A stretch of DNA of 64,000 nucleotides from Dongia_B sp035539075 (GTDB lineage Bacteria; Pseudomonadota; Alphaproteobacteria; Dongiales; Dongiaceae): contig DATLJB010000176.1 of NCBI GenBank assembly GCA_035539075.1, positions 5,987 to 69,986 of the forward strand. Direction: 5' to 3'. The position numbers and the translations under genes were made by a program. Under the pieces are notes generated by a model, which had not been told where the DNA came from, did not search any database, and saw nothing but the letters and a program-made list of their open reading frames with translations. Of the stretch, positions 42,196 through 51,567 are shown piece after piece; the stretch's first letter is position 1, and the number at the start of each line of letters is the position of its first letter.

Positions 42196-42991
42196 ATTTC
42201 CTCCAAACTAACTGAACTACGCCTGCCATCGCCAGAATGAACAGGCTCAACATCACCAGCAGGGTGGACACTGCGGCGAGAGTTGGCTCGATCTCGAAAC
42301 GGATGCCATCCCAAAGCTTCTTGGGCAAAGTCGCCACAGTTGGGCTCGAGATGAAAAGCGCGATCAGAAGCTCGTCAAATGAGATCAGGAAGGCGAAGAG
42401 CCCCGACGAAATCAGCCCGGGTATTGCCATTGGCAAAGTCACGCGCCAGATCGTCATAAGGCGGCTGGCACCGAGATTGCGGGCAGCATTCTCGACAGAG
42501 AGATCGATCGAACGTAAGGATGCGCTCATGATCGTGACAACGAATGGCAGGGCAACAACGGTATGACCAATCACGAACCCCGCCAGTGTGCCCGTCAGCC
42601 TGAGATAGGACAGCACGTTGAACAGAGCGATCGCCGTCACCAGTGAAGGAATAATCATCGGCAGCATGAGCAGAGAGTTAAGCGCCTTACCTCCGGTAGG
42701 TCTGCCGCGCACCAGACCATAAGCGGCGAGGCCCCCAATCACGAGAGATACGATCGCTGTCATTGTAGCGACCACCAAACTGGTCACAGTTGCGTCTACC
42801 CAGCCCGGCATTTCCCAGTAACGGGAGTACCATTGCAGTGAGAAGCCCTTCGGCGGGAACAAGAGCAGCGACGATTCATTGAAAGAAATCGGAACAACAA
42901 TGAGATTAGGAACGATCAGGAAAAACAGAACCAGACAGACGATGAGATAGAGAATCGCCTTCGGCAGGGTCAGAGCGCCTTTCTTGCTCAT
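42152..42991 (-). CDS. PotC-like ABC transporter permease
   Basis: 279 residues with six predicted membrane helices and the binding-protein-dependent EAA loop (ENAARNLGASRLMTIWRVTL, PMAIPG). It belongs to the spermidine/putrescine-type permeases (2-aminoethylphosphonate, polyamine and related uptake). Its ATG overlaps the PotB-like stop by one base (TAATG). Confidence 0.9.
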   Translation of the reverse strand: MSKKGALTLPKAILYLIVCLVLFFLIVPNLIVVPISFNESSLLLFPPKGFSLQWYSRYWEMPGWVDATVTSLVVATMTAIVSLVIGGLAAYGLVRGRPTGGKALNSLLMLPMIIPSLVTAIALFNVLSYLRLTGTLAGFVIGHTVVALPFVVTIMSASLRSIDLSVENAARNLGASRLMTIWRVTLPMAIPGLISSGLFAFLISFDELLIALFISSPTVATLPKKLWDGIRFEIEPTLAAVSTLLVMLSLFILAMAGVVQLVWRKCGNRRRTQNPRTAA

Positions 42992-43881
42992 TAGCGGTCC
43001 TCCTTGCCATAGATTCGGTCAATACCAAGCATTCGTTCGTAAACCAGATAGAGAACAATCGTCAGAACCAGCAGGATCGTGGACAGGGCGGCGGCGAAAC
43101 CCCAATTCAGCATCTGATCGATCTGGATTTCGATGATCTGTGCAAACATCGTCTCCTTAGGCCCGCCCATCAGCGCCGGAGTGATGTAGAAGCCAAGGCT
43201 GAGGATGAAGACCAGCAGGCAACCCGCTCCGACGCCAGGAAGGCTGAGCGGCAGGAATACGCGCAGGAAGGCCCGGAACGGCGCGGCCCCGAGGTTGGCT
43301 GCGGCATCGGTCAGGTTTGCAGGGATCGCGGCCATGACGGAATAGATTGGCAGGATCATGAATGGCAGCATGTAGTGGGTCATACCCAGTATGACCGAAA
43401 AGTAGTTATAGAGCAGCGGAAGCGGCTCATCGATCAGGCCCACACCGACCAGGTTCGAATTGATCACGCCGTCGCGACCCAGAATTGCCAACCAGGCAAA
43501 CATCCGGACGAGGATATTGGTCCAGAACGGGATCAGAATCGTGATCAGGATCGCGGTCTTGAGCTTTCCCGATGCCTGCGTGATCGCAAAGGCGACCGGA
43601 TAGGCCAGGATGACACAGACAATCGTCGTGGTCAGCGACAGCTTTAGCGTCTTGATCAGCGTATTCAGGTAGAGCGGTTGCGTGAAAGCTTTCTCGAAAT
43701 GCGCGGTCGTGAAGTTGGGGTCGAAGAACGCCTTCGACAGAAACATCGCCAGAGGAACGAAGAAAAACAGAATCAAGAACAGCAGGCAGGGCACCAGGAA
43801 GTTCATCTGAATCCGCTGCTCCCGGCGTTGCAGGCGCCGGAACTGAACGGCATTGAGGGCATAGACAGACGCGTCCATCAT
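42991..43881 (-). CDS. PotB-like ABC transporter permease
   Basis: 296 residues, six predicted membrane helices. The EAA loop reads DAAANLGAAPFRAFLRVFLP. Partner of the PotC-like permease in the inner membrane; the pair is fed by the binding protein encoded just upstream. Confidence 0.9.
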   Translation of the reverse strand: MMDASVYALNAVQFRRLQRREQRIQMNFLVPCLLFLILFFFVPLAMFLSKAFFDPNFTTAHFEKAFTQPLYLNTLIKTLKLSLTTTIVCVILAYPVAFAITQASGKLKTAILITILIPFWTNILVRMFAWLAILGRDGVINSNLVGVGLIDEPLPLLYNYFSVILGMTHYMLPFMILPIYSVMAAIPANLTDAAANLGAAPFRAFLRVFLPLSLPGVGAGCLLVFILSLGFYITPALMGGPKETMFAQIIEIQIDQMLNWGFAAALSTILLVLTIVLYLVYERMLGIDRIYGKEDR

Positions 43882-43906
43882 CTGGATGTTCCTTGACGGC
43901 AGCTAT

Positions 43907-43935
43907 CGGGCCCCACCGGGAGAAAATGGGGCCCG
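43907..43935 (-). terminator. Stem-loop after the solute-binding protein gene
   Basis: CGGGCCCCA (43907-43915) and TGGGGCCCG (43927-43935) form a perfect 9-base stem with an 11-base loop, 12 bases after the stop of the binding-protein gene. No T-run follows, so it more likely protects the upstream message or causes partial termination, giving more binding protein than permease. Confidence 0.6.
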
Positions 43936-43947
43936 GGTGGAATTCGA

Positions 43948-45018
43948 TCAGCTCAGACGCCACTCTTGCCAGCGTTCGAGAACCTTGGTGAAGTTCGGTC
44001 CCCAGTAATTGAAGTCGCAGATCAGCTGCTTGTCGAAATGGCTCGTCGGCAGGAGCGACTTGTACTTGTCCGACGCCATGGGAATTGAATTCGTGTTTAC
44101 CGGCCCATAAGCGATTTCCGCAGAGATGCGCGCGTTGTTGGCCGTCTGGCTGGCCCAGGCAATGAACGCCATCGCGACTTCCTTGTTCGGCGCGTTCTTG
44201 GGAACTGCCCAGGCGTCAGCTTGCATCTGCGCGCCTTCCCATTGGATCGCGACGGGGATGCCCGCATCCATCAGGCTGCCGAGACGGCCGTTCCAGACCT
44301 GTGCCAGCGCGACTTCCTTGCTCGACAACAACTGAGCGGGTTGCGCGCCACCCGTCCACCAGACCACATCGTTCTTGATCTCGTCCAGCTTGGCGAATGC
44401 TGTGGTCAGCTTCTCTTCGGTCAGAGGATAGATCTCCTCTTTCTTCAGGCCGGCGGCCATCAAAGCCCAGGGCAGGTTGTCGAGCGGATAGTCACGAAGC
44501 GTCCGCTTGCCCGGGAAGCGCTTGGTATCCCAGATGTCCGCCACCGAGCTCGGCTTGTCGCCCTTGATGACGTCTTCGCGATAGGCCAGGACCGTCGACC
44601 AGGTGATGTTGCCAATCCCGTACTTCGTCACGAATCCTTTGGGAAAGCCGGTCGTATCGATCACGCCGTAGTCGAGCGGCTCAAGATAGCCCTGCTCGCC
44701 AACGGAAAAAGCCTGCTCGAGCCCGACGTCGCAGATGTCCCAGGTGACGTTTCCAGCCTTCACCATCGAGATGATTTTGGCGTTGCTGGGGTCGGTGTCC
44801 TCGGAAAGGGTTACACCTGCGGCTTTTGCAAAGGGTGTGAACCAGGCATTGCGCTCGGCGTCCTGAAATGCGCCGCCCCATGACGCAAACGTCATACGCT
44901 TGCCGGCCAGCGATGACAGATTCAGTGCGGATGCCGATTTGCCGAGAAGGCTGCCAACTCCCAAGGCCGCGCCAAAGAGAGCCGAGTCTTTGAGAAGTTT
45001 CCGTCTTGTGTAGTTCAA
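43948..45018 (-). CDS. PotD-like solute-binding protein with Tat signal
   Basis: 356 residues from a TTG start at 45018; AAGGAGGG lies five bases before it, and the alternative ATG at 45072 adds 18 unlikely residues. The N-terminus is a twin-arginine signal (NYTRRKLLKDSALFGAALG), then the SBP_bac_8-type body (KRMTFASWGGAFQDAERNAW, WDICDVGLEQAF, YPLDNLPWALMAAGLKKEE). It binds the imported substrate in the periplasm. The family covers polyamines, phosphonates and other amines; the exact ligand is unknown. Confidence 0.88.
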   Translation of the reverse strand: MNYTRRKLLKDSALFGAALGVGSLLGKSASALNLSSLAGKRMTFASWGGAFQDAERNAWFTPFAKAAGVTLSEDTDPSNAKIISMVKAGNVTWDICDVGLEQAFSVGEQGYLEPLDYGVIDTTGFPKGFVTKYGIGNITWSTVLAYREDVIKGDKPSSVADIWDTKRFPGKRTLRDYPLDNLPWALMAAGLKKEEIYPLTEEKLTTAFAKLDEIKNDVVWWTGGAQPAQLLSSKEVALAQVWNGRLGSLMDAGIPVAIQWEGAQMQADAWAVPKNAPNKEVAMAFIAWASQTANNARISAEIAYGPVNTNSIPMASDKYKSLLPTSHFDKQLICDFNYWGPNFTKVLERWQEWRLS

Positions 45019-45079
45019 TTTTCCCTCCTTGTTTTTGCCCGATTGTTGTTTTTGAAGTGTCCGGGCCGACACCTTTGCG

Positions 45080-46225
45080 CTACTTCGCTTCTACCAACAG
45101 CATGTCGGCCGCGTTCCAGCCGACACGTATTTTCGTTCCAGGGGTAAATCCGTCGGACTGTCGTTGCGTCGACACACGCGCCCTGATTGTCACGTTCGGT
45201 GAGAGGCGGATCAGGTATTTCCGCGCGTTACCGACAAACAGAAAATCCTCGATCATTCCGTTAAAGACGTTTTCGGCGCCGTCTGCTTCGTTCCCCAACA
45301 GCACGCTCTCTAACCGCAGCGTATAAGACGCGGTGTTCGACGGCTTTTTGAAGCCGTCGCGCAGATTGCCTTTCATGACGCCGACGCCTTCGATGTTCAG
45401 CACACAAGTCCGGTCCCAGATGGCGTCGACCTTGGCTTCGAGCAGGTTGGTTTCACCGAGGAAGTCCGCGACGAAACGACTTTCCGGAGCATTATAGAGC
45501 GCCTCGGGAGTGCCAACCTGGGCGAGCCGGCCGGCGTTGAAAACAGCAATCCGGTCTGAGAGAGTCAGCGCCTCTTCCTGATCATGCGTCACAAAGAGAA
45601 TCGTGGCTCCCACCTTGTGGTGGAGCTGCTTCAGCTCGAATTTCATTTCTTCGCGCAGTTTGGCGTCCAACGCGCCCAGCGGCTCATCCAGGAGCAGAAC
45701 AGGCGGCTCAAATACCAGTGCGCGCGCCAGTGCCACCCGTTGCTGCTGCCCACCGGAGAGTTGCTTGGGGCGGCGTTCAGCAAGCCCTTCCAGGCGCACT
45801 AGCTGAAGGGCTTTCTTCACTCTGTTGGCGATCTCGCTCCGCGGAAGCTTGCGCATCTCCAGCGGGAAAGCGACATTCCGCTCCACACTGAGATGAGGAA
45901 AAAGCGCGTAGTTCTGGAATACCATGCCGATATTACGCGTATGGACCGGCTGGCTGATGATCGACGTTCCGTTCAGGAGCACATCGCCGGCCGAAGGGAT
46001 AGCAAAGCCGGCGATCATCATCAGTGTGGTAGACTTCCCTGAGCCGCTGGGCCCGAGGAACGTCATGAACTCCCCTGCCCGAATGTCGAGGGAAACCGCT
46101 TCGGCAGCGACGAAGTCGCCGTAATATTTGCAGAGATCTTTCAGCTCGACCCGTGCGCCCTTTCGGGTGTCGGAAACACTTCTGTCCCTCACGGCACGTG
46201 GCTCCATCACCGCATTTCCGTCCAT
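45080..46225 (-). CDS. PotA-like ABC transporter ATP-binding protein
   Basis: 381 residues. Walker A GPSGSGKST, Q-loop MVFQNYALFPHL, signature LSGGQQQRVALARAL and Walker B VLLLDEPLGALDAKLR are all intact. A C-terminal TOBE domain follows (SRFVADFLGETNLLEAKVDA). First gene of the operon, divergent from a LysR gene. Confidence 0.92.
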   Translation of the reverse strand: MDGNAVMEPRAVRDRSVSDTRKGARVELKDLCKYYGDFVAAEAVSLDIRAGEFMTFLGPSGSGKSTTLMMIAGFAIPSAGDVLLNGTSIISQPVHTRNIGMVFQNYALFPHLSVERNVAFPLEMRKLPRSEIANRVKKALQLVRLEGLAERRPKQLSGGQQQRVALARALVFEPPVLLLDEPLGALDAKLREEMKFELKQLHHKVGATILFVTHDQEEALTLSDRIAVFNAGRLAQVGTPEALYNAPESRFVADFLGETNLLEAKVDAIWDRTCVLNIEGVGVMKGNLRDGFKKPSNTASYTLRLESVLLGNEADGAENVFNGMIEDFLFVGNARKYLIRLSPNVTIRARVSTQRQSDGFTPGTKIRVGWNAADMLLVEAK

Positions 46226-46359
46226 CCCGCACGTCCCTCCCCGTATCTTTCAACCAATGATCCTCGTGGACTAGTAGTGTGTAAAATTCATAATTTGACC
46301 TAGTGTATTCCTGCGAGTTATGGATTTAGGGGAAAAAGTAGAACAAAAGGGGATGTGCC

Positions 46360-47268
46360 ATGGATCTAAGGCAGCTCAAGGCATTCAGCGCCGTGATGGA
46401 CAGCGGGCTCGTATCGCAAGCGGCCGAAGAAATCGGCGTCACGCAGCCCGCCGTGAGCAAGATCATTAAAGCATTGGAAGGAGAATTCGGTGTCGTTCTC
46501 TTTGAGCGTCGCAAAGGGAGGCTTGTGCCAACGCCCGAGGCCAAATACCTGAAAAATGTCGCCCGCTCACTGCTCGATCAGATCAACGACGCTCAAAGAC
46601 ATCTGAAAGACTATGGCAATTTGCGGGTAGGCGATTTACGCGTCCTGTCGATCCCAGGCCCCACGCTATTTTTTCTTCCATCCCTGATCAACCGCTTCAT
46701 GGGAAATAACAGCGCAGTGACAGTCTCGGTAATGTCGTGGCCGACACCCAACGTCGTGAATTGGATTTCCAATCATCAGACTGGGATCGGGCTCGCGGAA
46801 TGGTACTCCGAGGATCCCTTCATTAACGTCGAAACCTTCCGTCTACCCGTAAGCTGCTTTATGGACGCCGGACATCCACTGGCGGAAAAGAAAGTGATTA
46901 CGCCGCAAGACCTGCAGAACACGGAGCTGGCGATCATCAACCCGGACCACCGGTTGTACAAAGAAATCGAAAAGCAATTCCGCGACGCGGATTGCCCGAT
47001 GAACGTCCGGCTCTACAGTGACCTGTTCGTACCCCAATTTACCCTGATCAGGAATACGCGGATGGTTGGCTTCGTCGACGCGATCAACATTCGAAACTAC
47101 GAAGCGTTCGCTCCGGATCCCGCTGAAGTCGTCCACCGGAGGTTTCAGCCAGAGGTTTATCTGGAACTTAGTTTGATAACACCCGCCTTTTCACCCCTGT
47201 CACAGGTGGAAGCAGCATTTGCCCGCGTTCTGGAAAATGAACTTCGTCTTCTATGCCAGCCTGCGTGA
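46360..47268 (+). CDS. LysR-family regulator
   Basis: 302 residues. An N-terminal winged HTH (DLRQLKAFSAVMDSGLVSQA, AEEIGVTQPAVSKIIKALEG) is followed by a type 2 periplasmic-binding-like inducer domain. It is divergent from the PotADBC-racemase-hydrolase operon with a 134-base gap, the classic layout for a LysR activator whose coinducer is the imported compound or a breakdown product. Confidence 0.92.
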   Translation: MDLRQLKAFSAVMDSGLVSQAAEEIGVTQPAVSKIIKALEGEFGVVLFERRKGRLVPTPEAKYLKNVARSLLDQINDAQRHLKDYGNLRVGDLRVLSIPGPTLFFLPSLINRFMGNNSAVTVSVMSWPTPNVVNWISNHQTGIGLAEWYSEDPFINVETFRLPVSCFMDAGHPLAEKKVITPQDLQNTELAIINPDHRLYKEIEKQFRDADCPMNVRLYSDLFVPQFTLIRNTRMVGFVDAINIRNYEAFAPDPAEVVHRRFQPEVYLELSLITPAFSPLSQVEAAFARVLENELRLLCQPA

Positions 47269-47393
47269 ATCGATGGCGCCTCGATCAAAGTGTTGATCAG
47301 CACGCAACGCGCACTCTAAATCACTTTTGGTGCAAATGCGCTAATATCGGCGAAGTTCGTTATCAAAGGTGTTCGCCATGCATCCACTGGCGT

Positions 47394-47664
47394 TCAGTGA
47401 GGCGCTTGCCCTGACTGGATTACTGATCGACATATCGAACTCATACACGGTATGACACCTGTCGAGGCGATGATCGCATCGAACTTCCCGGCTTTTGGGA
47501 CTGGCAGCATACCGCCCCAGTCCTGGACAACTATTTCACACCCTGCATGCATACGTCGAAAAAGCTCTTGGGCGAGGTCTATTTCATAGGCTACCAATTT
47601 GCCGTCCGAGGCCATGAAGTTCCACGGCGCGTATTCACCGTCGCATTGAATAAGTTCGCATTGG
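47394..47664 (-). pseudogene. Fragment of an amino-acid-type solute-binding protein gene
   Basis: The frame reads CDGEYAPWNFMASDGKLVAY, then EIDLAQELFRRM and DWGGMLPVPKAGKFDAIIAS, the N-terminal lobe of an octopine/nopaline or histidine-type binding protein. Signal peptide and the C-terminal two thirds are lost; after IIASTGVIP the match ends. It lies directly beside the first recombinase gene, a typical scar of island insertion. Confidence 0.7.
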
Positions 47665-47727
47665 ATGGCACATCAATCACACTTTCGAAAATCTGACTCA
47701 GCATATCGAGAAGCGCACGGTGAGTTC

Positions 47728-48972
47728 ATGCGAAGAACGGAAGGCCGAATTGGACAGATCGGGGACTACTGGCTCAGCAAGAAGCCGAGAAAAGACCGCG
47801 AGGACAATCAATGGTGTCGGACTTGGTATGATCCAGGAAAGCGACAGACATGCCGTGTCAGCCTTCGCACAGCTGACTTTCGCGAGGCAAGTCAGCGTCT
47901 CGCGGCATGGGTCCTCGTACACGAAAGGTCGCACTTAGCGGCGCCAGCGGAAATTTTAATCGATGCCGTTCTACTCCACTACTGGAACGATCATGCACAA
48001 TACCTAGCGAGTGCGACGACGCAAAAGCTTGGGCTGTCCTACTGGCACGAGTTCTGGACCAAACGTTCTGTAGCTGCCCTTACACCGCACGAGCAACGCC
48101 GCTTCCGAGAATGGCTCGCCGGACGCGGGACGGGTGCTAGCGGGATTGACAGGATCCTCTCCGTCGGCCGTGCAGCACTTAATCGCGCCTTGAAATGGCA
48201 GGAAATCGCATCGGTGCCGCACATTTTTGGCACGCTCACTGCGGAAGCCAAGCGCGCCAGAGAGCCGATGGGACGACCAGCCTCGCCGAAGGATATCAGT
48301 CAGCTCCTGGAATCGTGCCGATCACGGCACATGCTGATGTTTATCTTAATCGCAGCCAATACATTGGCGAGACCCGCGGCCATTCTCGACCTTACACCAG
48401 AGCAGTTCGATGATGCGCATGGGTTAGTCGATTTAAACCCGCCTGTCCGTGTGCAAAACAAGAAATTTCGGCCAATACTTCCGGTTACACCGTCGCTGGC
48501 TCCCTGGCTTCGGAAGATGTCCCAGGCAGGCACCCCTTTTGTCACCTGCCGAGGCAAACCGATTACCTCTATCTCATATACGTGGCGCCTGACACGTCAG
48601 GCAGCCGGCCTTGATAACAAGATCACACCCTATTCGATCCGACACGGCATGGCGCGCGAGATGCGGAAAAGGCGCGTCCCCACGGAGCAAATCAGTTTGT
48701 TTTTAGGCCATTTGCCATCAGGTTCAAATGCCACGACCTCGATCTACGCTCCTTATGAACCTGCATTCCTTTCGGACGCCGTGAGTGCAATTGAAGAGGT
48801 CATGATGGAGATCCAATCTCATCTGACCGGGATTCGGCTCGATCAGCCGATGGCCTCACTCACGGACATGACGGTGCTGCCAAAGCAGCAGCTTCCTCGT
48901 GCAGCCAGCCTAGAGGGCTTGAAAAAATTGGTAGGCCCTGAAGCCCTCGGCCCCCAGACAACACCGTTATGA
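47728..48972 (+). CDS. Tyrosine recombinase/integrase
   Basis: About 414 residues from the ATG at 47728 (MRRTEGRIGQIGDYWL); the frame can start at 47665. The C-terminal catalytic domain shows Arg in AANTLARPAAILDL, the SIRHGMAREM motif (first His of the usual HxxR replaced, TPYSIRHG), LGHLPSG and the tyrosine in TTSIYAPYEPAFL. It is phage-integrase-like and followed at once by a small excisionase-type gene. It probably belongs to a second element beside the P4-type integrase at 49924. Confidence 0.85.
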   Translation: MRRTEGRIGQIGDYWLSKKPRKDREDNQWCRTWYDPGKRQTCRVSLRTADFREASQRLAAWVLVHERSHLAAPAEILIDAVLLHYWNDHAQYLASATTQKLGLSYWHEFWTKRSVAALTPHEQRRFREWLAGRGTGASGIDRILSVGRAALNRALKWQEIASVPHIFGTLTAEAKRAREPMGRPASPKDISQLLESCRSRHMLMFILIAANTLARPAAILDLTPEQFDDAHGLVDLNPPVRVQNKKFRPILPVTPSLAPWLRKMSQAGTPFVTCRGKPITSISYTWRLTRQAAGLDNKITPYSIRHGMAREMRKRRVPTEQISLFLGHLPSGSNATTSIYAPYEPAFLSDAVSAIEEVMMEIQSHLTGIRLDQPMASLTDMTVLPKQQLPRAASLEGLKKLVGPEALGPQTTPL

Positions 48973-48982
48973 GGATCGCAGC

Positions 48983-49378
48983 ATGACACCGAAATTCCAG
49001 CCCATATTGCTGGATGAGACGGCCGCAGCAGAATTCTTAGGGCTTCCGAAATCGACGGTGAGGGCCGAACGTCTGCGGTGCAGTATCGACCATGTTCGCG
49101 TTGAAAGACGCATCTATTATACGCTCCAGCAACTTATCCAGTATGTTGAGAGCCGTACGGTGCGTTCAAGTGGCGAGCACCTGCGTCCGGCCACGGAGAG
49201 ATCAGCAACTGCTGCCTCCGAACAAAGCCGGGAAGACGTTGGGAGTGCGATTAAAGCTATCGCTTCTCGTACTGTTCGCAAGAGTGATAGAGATGCGGCA
49301 GCAGCCTTGGCACGAGAGACCTTCGCGAGACAGCCAAGGCAAGTTGGGCGTGGATCTTCGCGCAAGAAAAGCCCTTGA
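48983..49378 (+). CDS. Small HTH protein next to the recombinase (excisionase-like)
   Basis: 131 residues; GAGG stands before the ATG, ten bases after the recombinase stop. The first 55 residues look like an excisionase/MerR-type helix-turn-helix (LLDETAAAEFLGLPKSTVRA, then RIYYTLQQLIQYVESRTV). The remainder is polar, Ser/Ala/Arg-rich and probably disordered. Likely directs excision by the preceding recombinase. Confidence 0.65.
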   Translation: MTPKFQPILLDETAAAEFLGLPKSTVRAERLRCSIDHVRVERRIYYTLQQLIQYVESRTVRSSGEHLRPATERSATAASEQSREDVGSAIKAIASRTVRKSDRDAAAALARETFARQPRQVGRGSSRKKSP

Positions 49379-49706
49379 TCGTGAGGCCACGCTATTCGAT
49401 ATGACTCGGGCGTTCGACTTTAGCGGCACGCGTGCAAAGACCCCCTATGCCGAGCAAGGTTACGTACGCAGGGTTTCGCGCATCTACTAGCCCTGCCGCA
49501 TATATCACACTGTTGCCTCCTGGATCGGTTATGTCCTCATATGTGCGCCGCTCTACGCCACTACCGGCAATGCGATCGCGACTGCATTGATCAATTGGGC
49601 TGTAAGCCTAACTTCAGATGATGCAACAAGTAGCGCAACGAAAGCACTAAGCGTTCCGGTCAAGCCTCGACGCGCCAGTTGTCCGCAATAGCCAGGCGTT
49701 ACGACA
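49379..49706. other. Intergenic region without a gene
   Basis: 328 bases between the excisionase-like and AlpA-like genes. Only short overlapping frames are present and no family or clear signal is recognisable. Confidence 0.5.
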
Positions 49707-49943
49707 ATGGATGCTATTCAAAAGACGAGCTCACTCGAGATTCTGGAGGCGCGGGGTCGGCTATTGCGCCTACCAGAAGTACGCCGTGAGACCGGCCTAG
49801 GACGATCCACTATCTATCGCTTAATGAAGACCAGGCGATTTCCATCGGCTGTCAGCCTTGGTGGAGCTGTTGCCTGGTGGGAGAGCGAAATCGAAGATTG
49901 GAAACGGAGCCGGCCGCGTTTAGTCAGCGCCGAGGACCGTTGA
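49707..49943 (+). CDS. AlpA-family regulator
   Basis: 78 residues with the AlpA/phage-type HTH (RLLRLPEVRRETGLGRSTIY, then RLMKTRRFPSAVSLGGAVAW, WESEIEDW). AlpA proteins activate integrase or excision genes of P4-like islands. It converges on and overlaps the 3' end of the integrase gene at 49924 by 20 bases. Confidence 0.9.
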   Translation: MDAIQKTSSLEILEARGRLLRLPEVRRETGLGRSTIYRLMKTRRFPSAVSLGGAVAWWESEIEDWKRSRPRLVSAEDR

Positions 49944-51159
49944 CGAGGTCATCGGCAGGCGGAAAGCCCTCCAACAGCATATCGGCCCAGAGCTGCGCCA
50001 GCTCCGTCCGGCGCTCAATGTGGCGGGCGCGATTATAGGCTCCCTCCACCTCGTTGGTAGGAACATGGGCAAGCATCAGATCAATGATCGCCCGGTCGGC
50101 CGGATACGTCTCATTCATGATCGTCGAGAATGTCGCGCGCCAACCGTGGGGCACCTGCCGGCTTTGATAACCTGCGCGGTTAAGGAGATAACCGATCGCG
50201 TTTTCGCTCATCGGCTTATGAGCATGACGTGCATTAGGAAACACAAGCGGCCCCCTTCCCGTTAGGACGCGCAAGACTGCCAACACATCCTGGGCTTGCT
50301 TTGAGAGCGGAACCCAGAAATCCCAAGCGTCGTTTTGCTTATTTTGCATGCTTAACTTCATGCGCGCCGCCGGGATGCGCCAGACATTGTCTCGTAAGTC
50401 ATCGAGTTCCACCCATGGCGTCCGCCGTTGAACGCCCGGGCGCACAACGGTCAACGCCAGGAATCGCAGTGCCAGTTTCGTCACCGGATGTGCGACCTGG
50501 GTTTCACCCGCACGTAGCACCTCACGCGCCTTACTCAGGTCCAGTACGGCGGGCTGACGCGTCTTAGTGGGCAATGGTTTGAGCGCCGGCCGAACGACCG
50601 CTGCGGGATCGCTATGTCCGACGCCAGAGGCAATCGCAAAAACAAACACCGCCGATATACGCTGCTGCACCCTTCGCGCAGTCTCAATCGCCGGCCGAGC
50701 CTCTATCTCCCGGAGTGCAGCAAGAACGACCGGTGGCTTAATTGACGTGATCGCCATGGGTCCGATCTTGGGAAAAACATCGCGCTCCAAACTATGAATG
50801 ACATCAGCTGCGTGAACCTCGGTCCACTTTGATTTGGTGACTTCGAACCACCGCCGAGCGACGCTTTCAAACGTATTTTCTTGCGCAAGAATTTCTTGGA
50901 GCTTGCGCTCGGCGACTGGGTCCTGGCCCGCTGCCAGAACTTTCTTGGCATCGTCTCGCCCTTGCCGGGCTTTTGCCAACGTGACCTCAGGGTATTTGCC
51001 GAGCGCAAGGACACGCTCTTTCCCGCCGTATCTATATTTCAGGCGCCAGAGTTTAGCCCCCGCCACCTTCACTAGAAGATAGAGGCCGGCACCATCGGAA
51101 AGCTTGTAATCCCCTTCCTTTGGTTTGGCTTTGCGAACCGCTGTGTCCGATAACCGCAC
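49924..51159 (-). CDS. P4-type integrase (DUF4102 plus tyrosine recombinase)
   Basis: 411 residues. The N-terminal DUF4102 arm-binding domain is clear (LSDTAVRKAKPKEGDYKLSD, GAGLYLLV, KYPEVTLAKAR). The catalytic domain has Arg in LTVVRPGVQRR, VPHGWRATFST and the tyrosine in EVEGAYNRARH. It catalyses insertion at a tRNA 3' end. The gene points away from tRNA-Ser (176 bases), the arrangement at the integrase-side junction of P4-like islands. Confidence 0.93.
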   Translation of the reverse strand: MRLSDTAVRKAKPKEGDYKLSDGAGLYLLVKVAGAKLWRLKYRYGGKERVLALGKYPEVTLAKARQGRDDAKKVLAAGQDPVAERKLQEILAQENTFESVARRWFEVTKSKWTEVHAADVIHSLERDVFPKIGPMAITSIKPPVVLAALREIEARPAIETARRVQQRISAVFVFAIASGVGHSDPAAVVRPALKPLPTKTRQPAVLDLSKAREVLRAGETQVAHPVTKLALRFLALTVVRPGVQRRTPWVELDDLRDNVWRIPAARMKLSMQNKQNDAWDFWVPLSKQAQDVLAVLRVLTGRGPLVFPNARHAHKPMSENAIGYLLNRAGYQSRQVPHGWRATFSTIMNETYPADRAIIDLMLAHVPTNEVEGAYNRARHIERRTELAQLWADMLLEGFPPADDLVNGPRR

Positions 51160-51180
51160 GGGAATCGCTCCTTACGATTG

Positions 51181-51223
51181 CGTACCCCCAAATTGGTTTT
51201 CCGTACCCCCAAAAATACCCCCA
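51181..51223. repeat. Integrase arm-type repeats
   Basis: CGTACCCCCAAA occurs at 51181-51192 and 51202-51213, and a shorter TACCCCCA follows at 51216-51223. Direct repeats between the integrase gene and the tRNA attachment site are typical arm-binding sites. Confidence 0.5.
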
Positions 51224-51335
51224 CATGCCTGCGCTTGGACGGGATTTAGAGAGATGCGGACGGACGAATTTCAGCGCTAAAACACTGAAAAATCAAGAAA
51301 GAAGAGAGTGTTGAGGAAGGCCCTGGACAGTCAAA

Positions 51336-51425
<90 letters not shown>

Positions 51426-51484
51426 GCGGCTTGGGCGGGCCGGAAACTAACGGATTGCCCGGCCGACTGCAAGCCGTATCTCTC

Positions 51485-51526
51485 CGGGGAAAAAGCAAAC
51501 GGAAGCAGCCGGTTAGGGCTGCTCCC
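51485..51526 (-). terminator. Rho-independent terminator of the MFS gene
   Basis: On the minus strand a stem of about ten pairs (GGGAGCAGCC with GGCTGCTTCC around CTAACC) is followed by GTTTGCTTTTT. It lies about 42 bases after the MFS stop. Confidence 0.65.
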
Positions 51527-51567
51527 GTGATTATTCGGATCATCGATTCGCCGGCTGTTGCCGCCGG

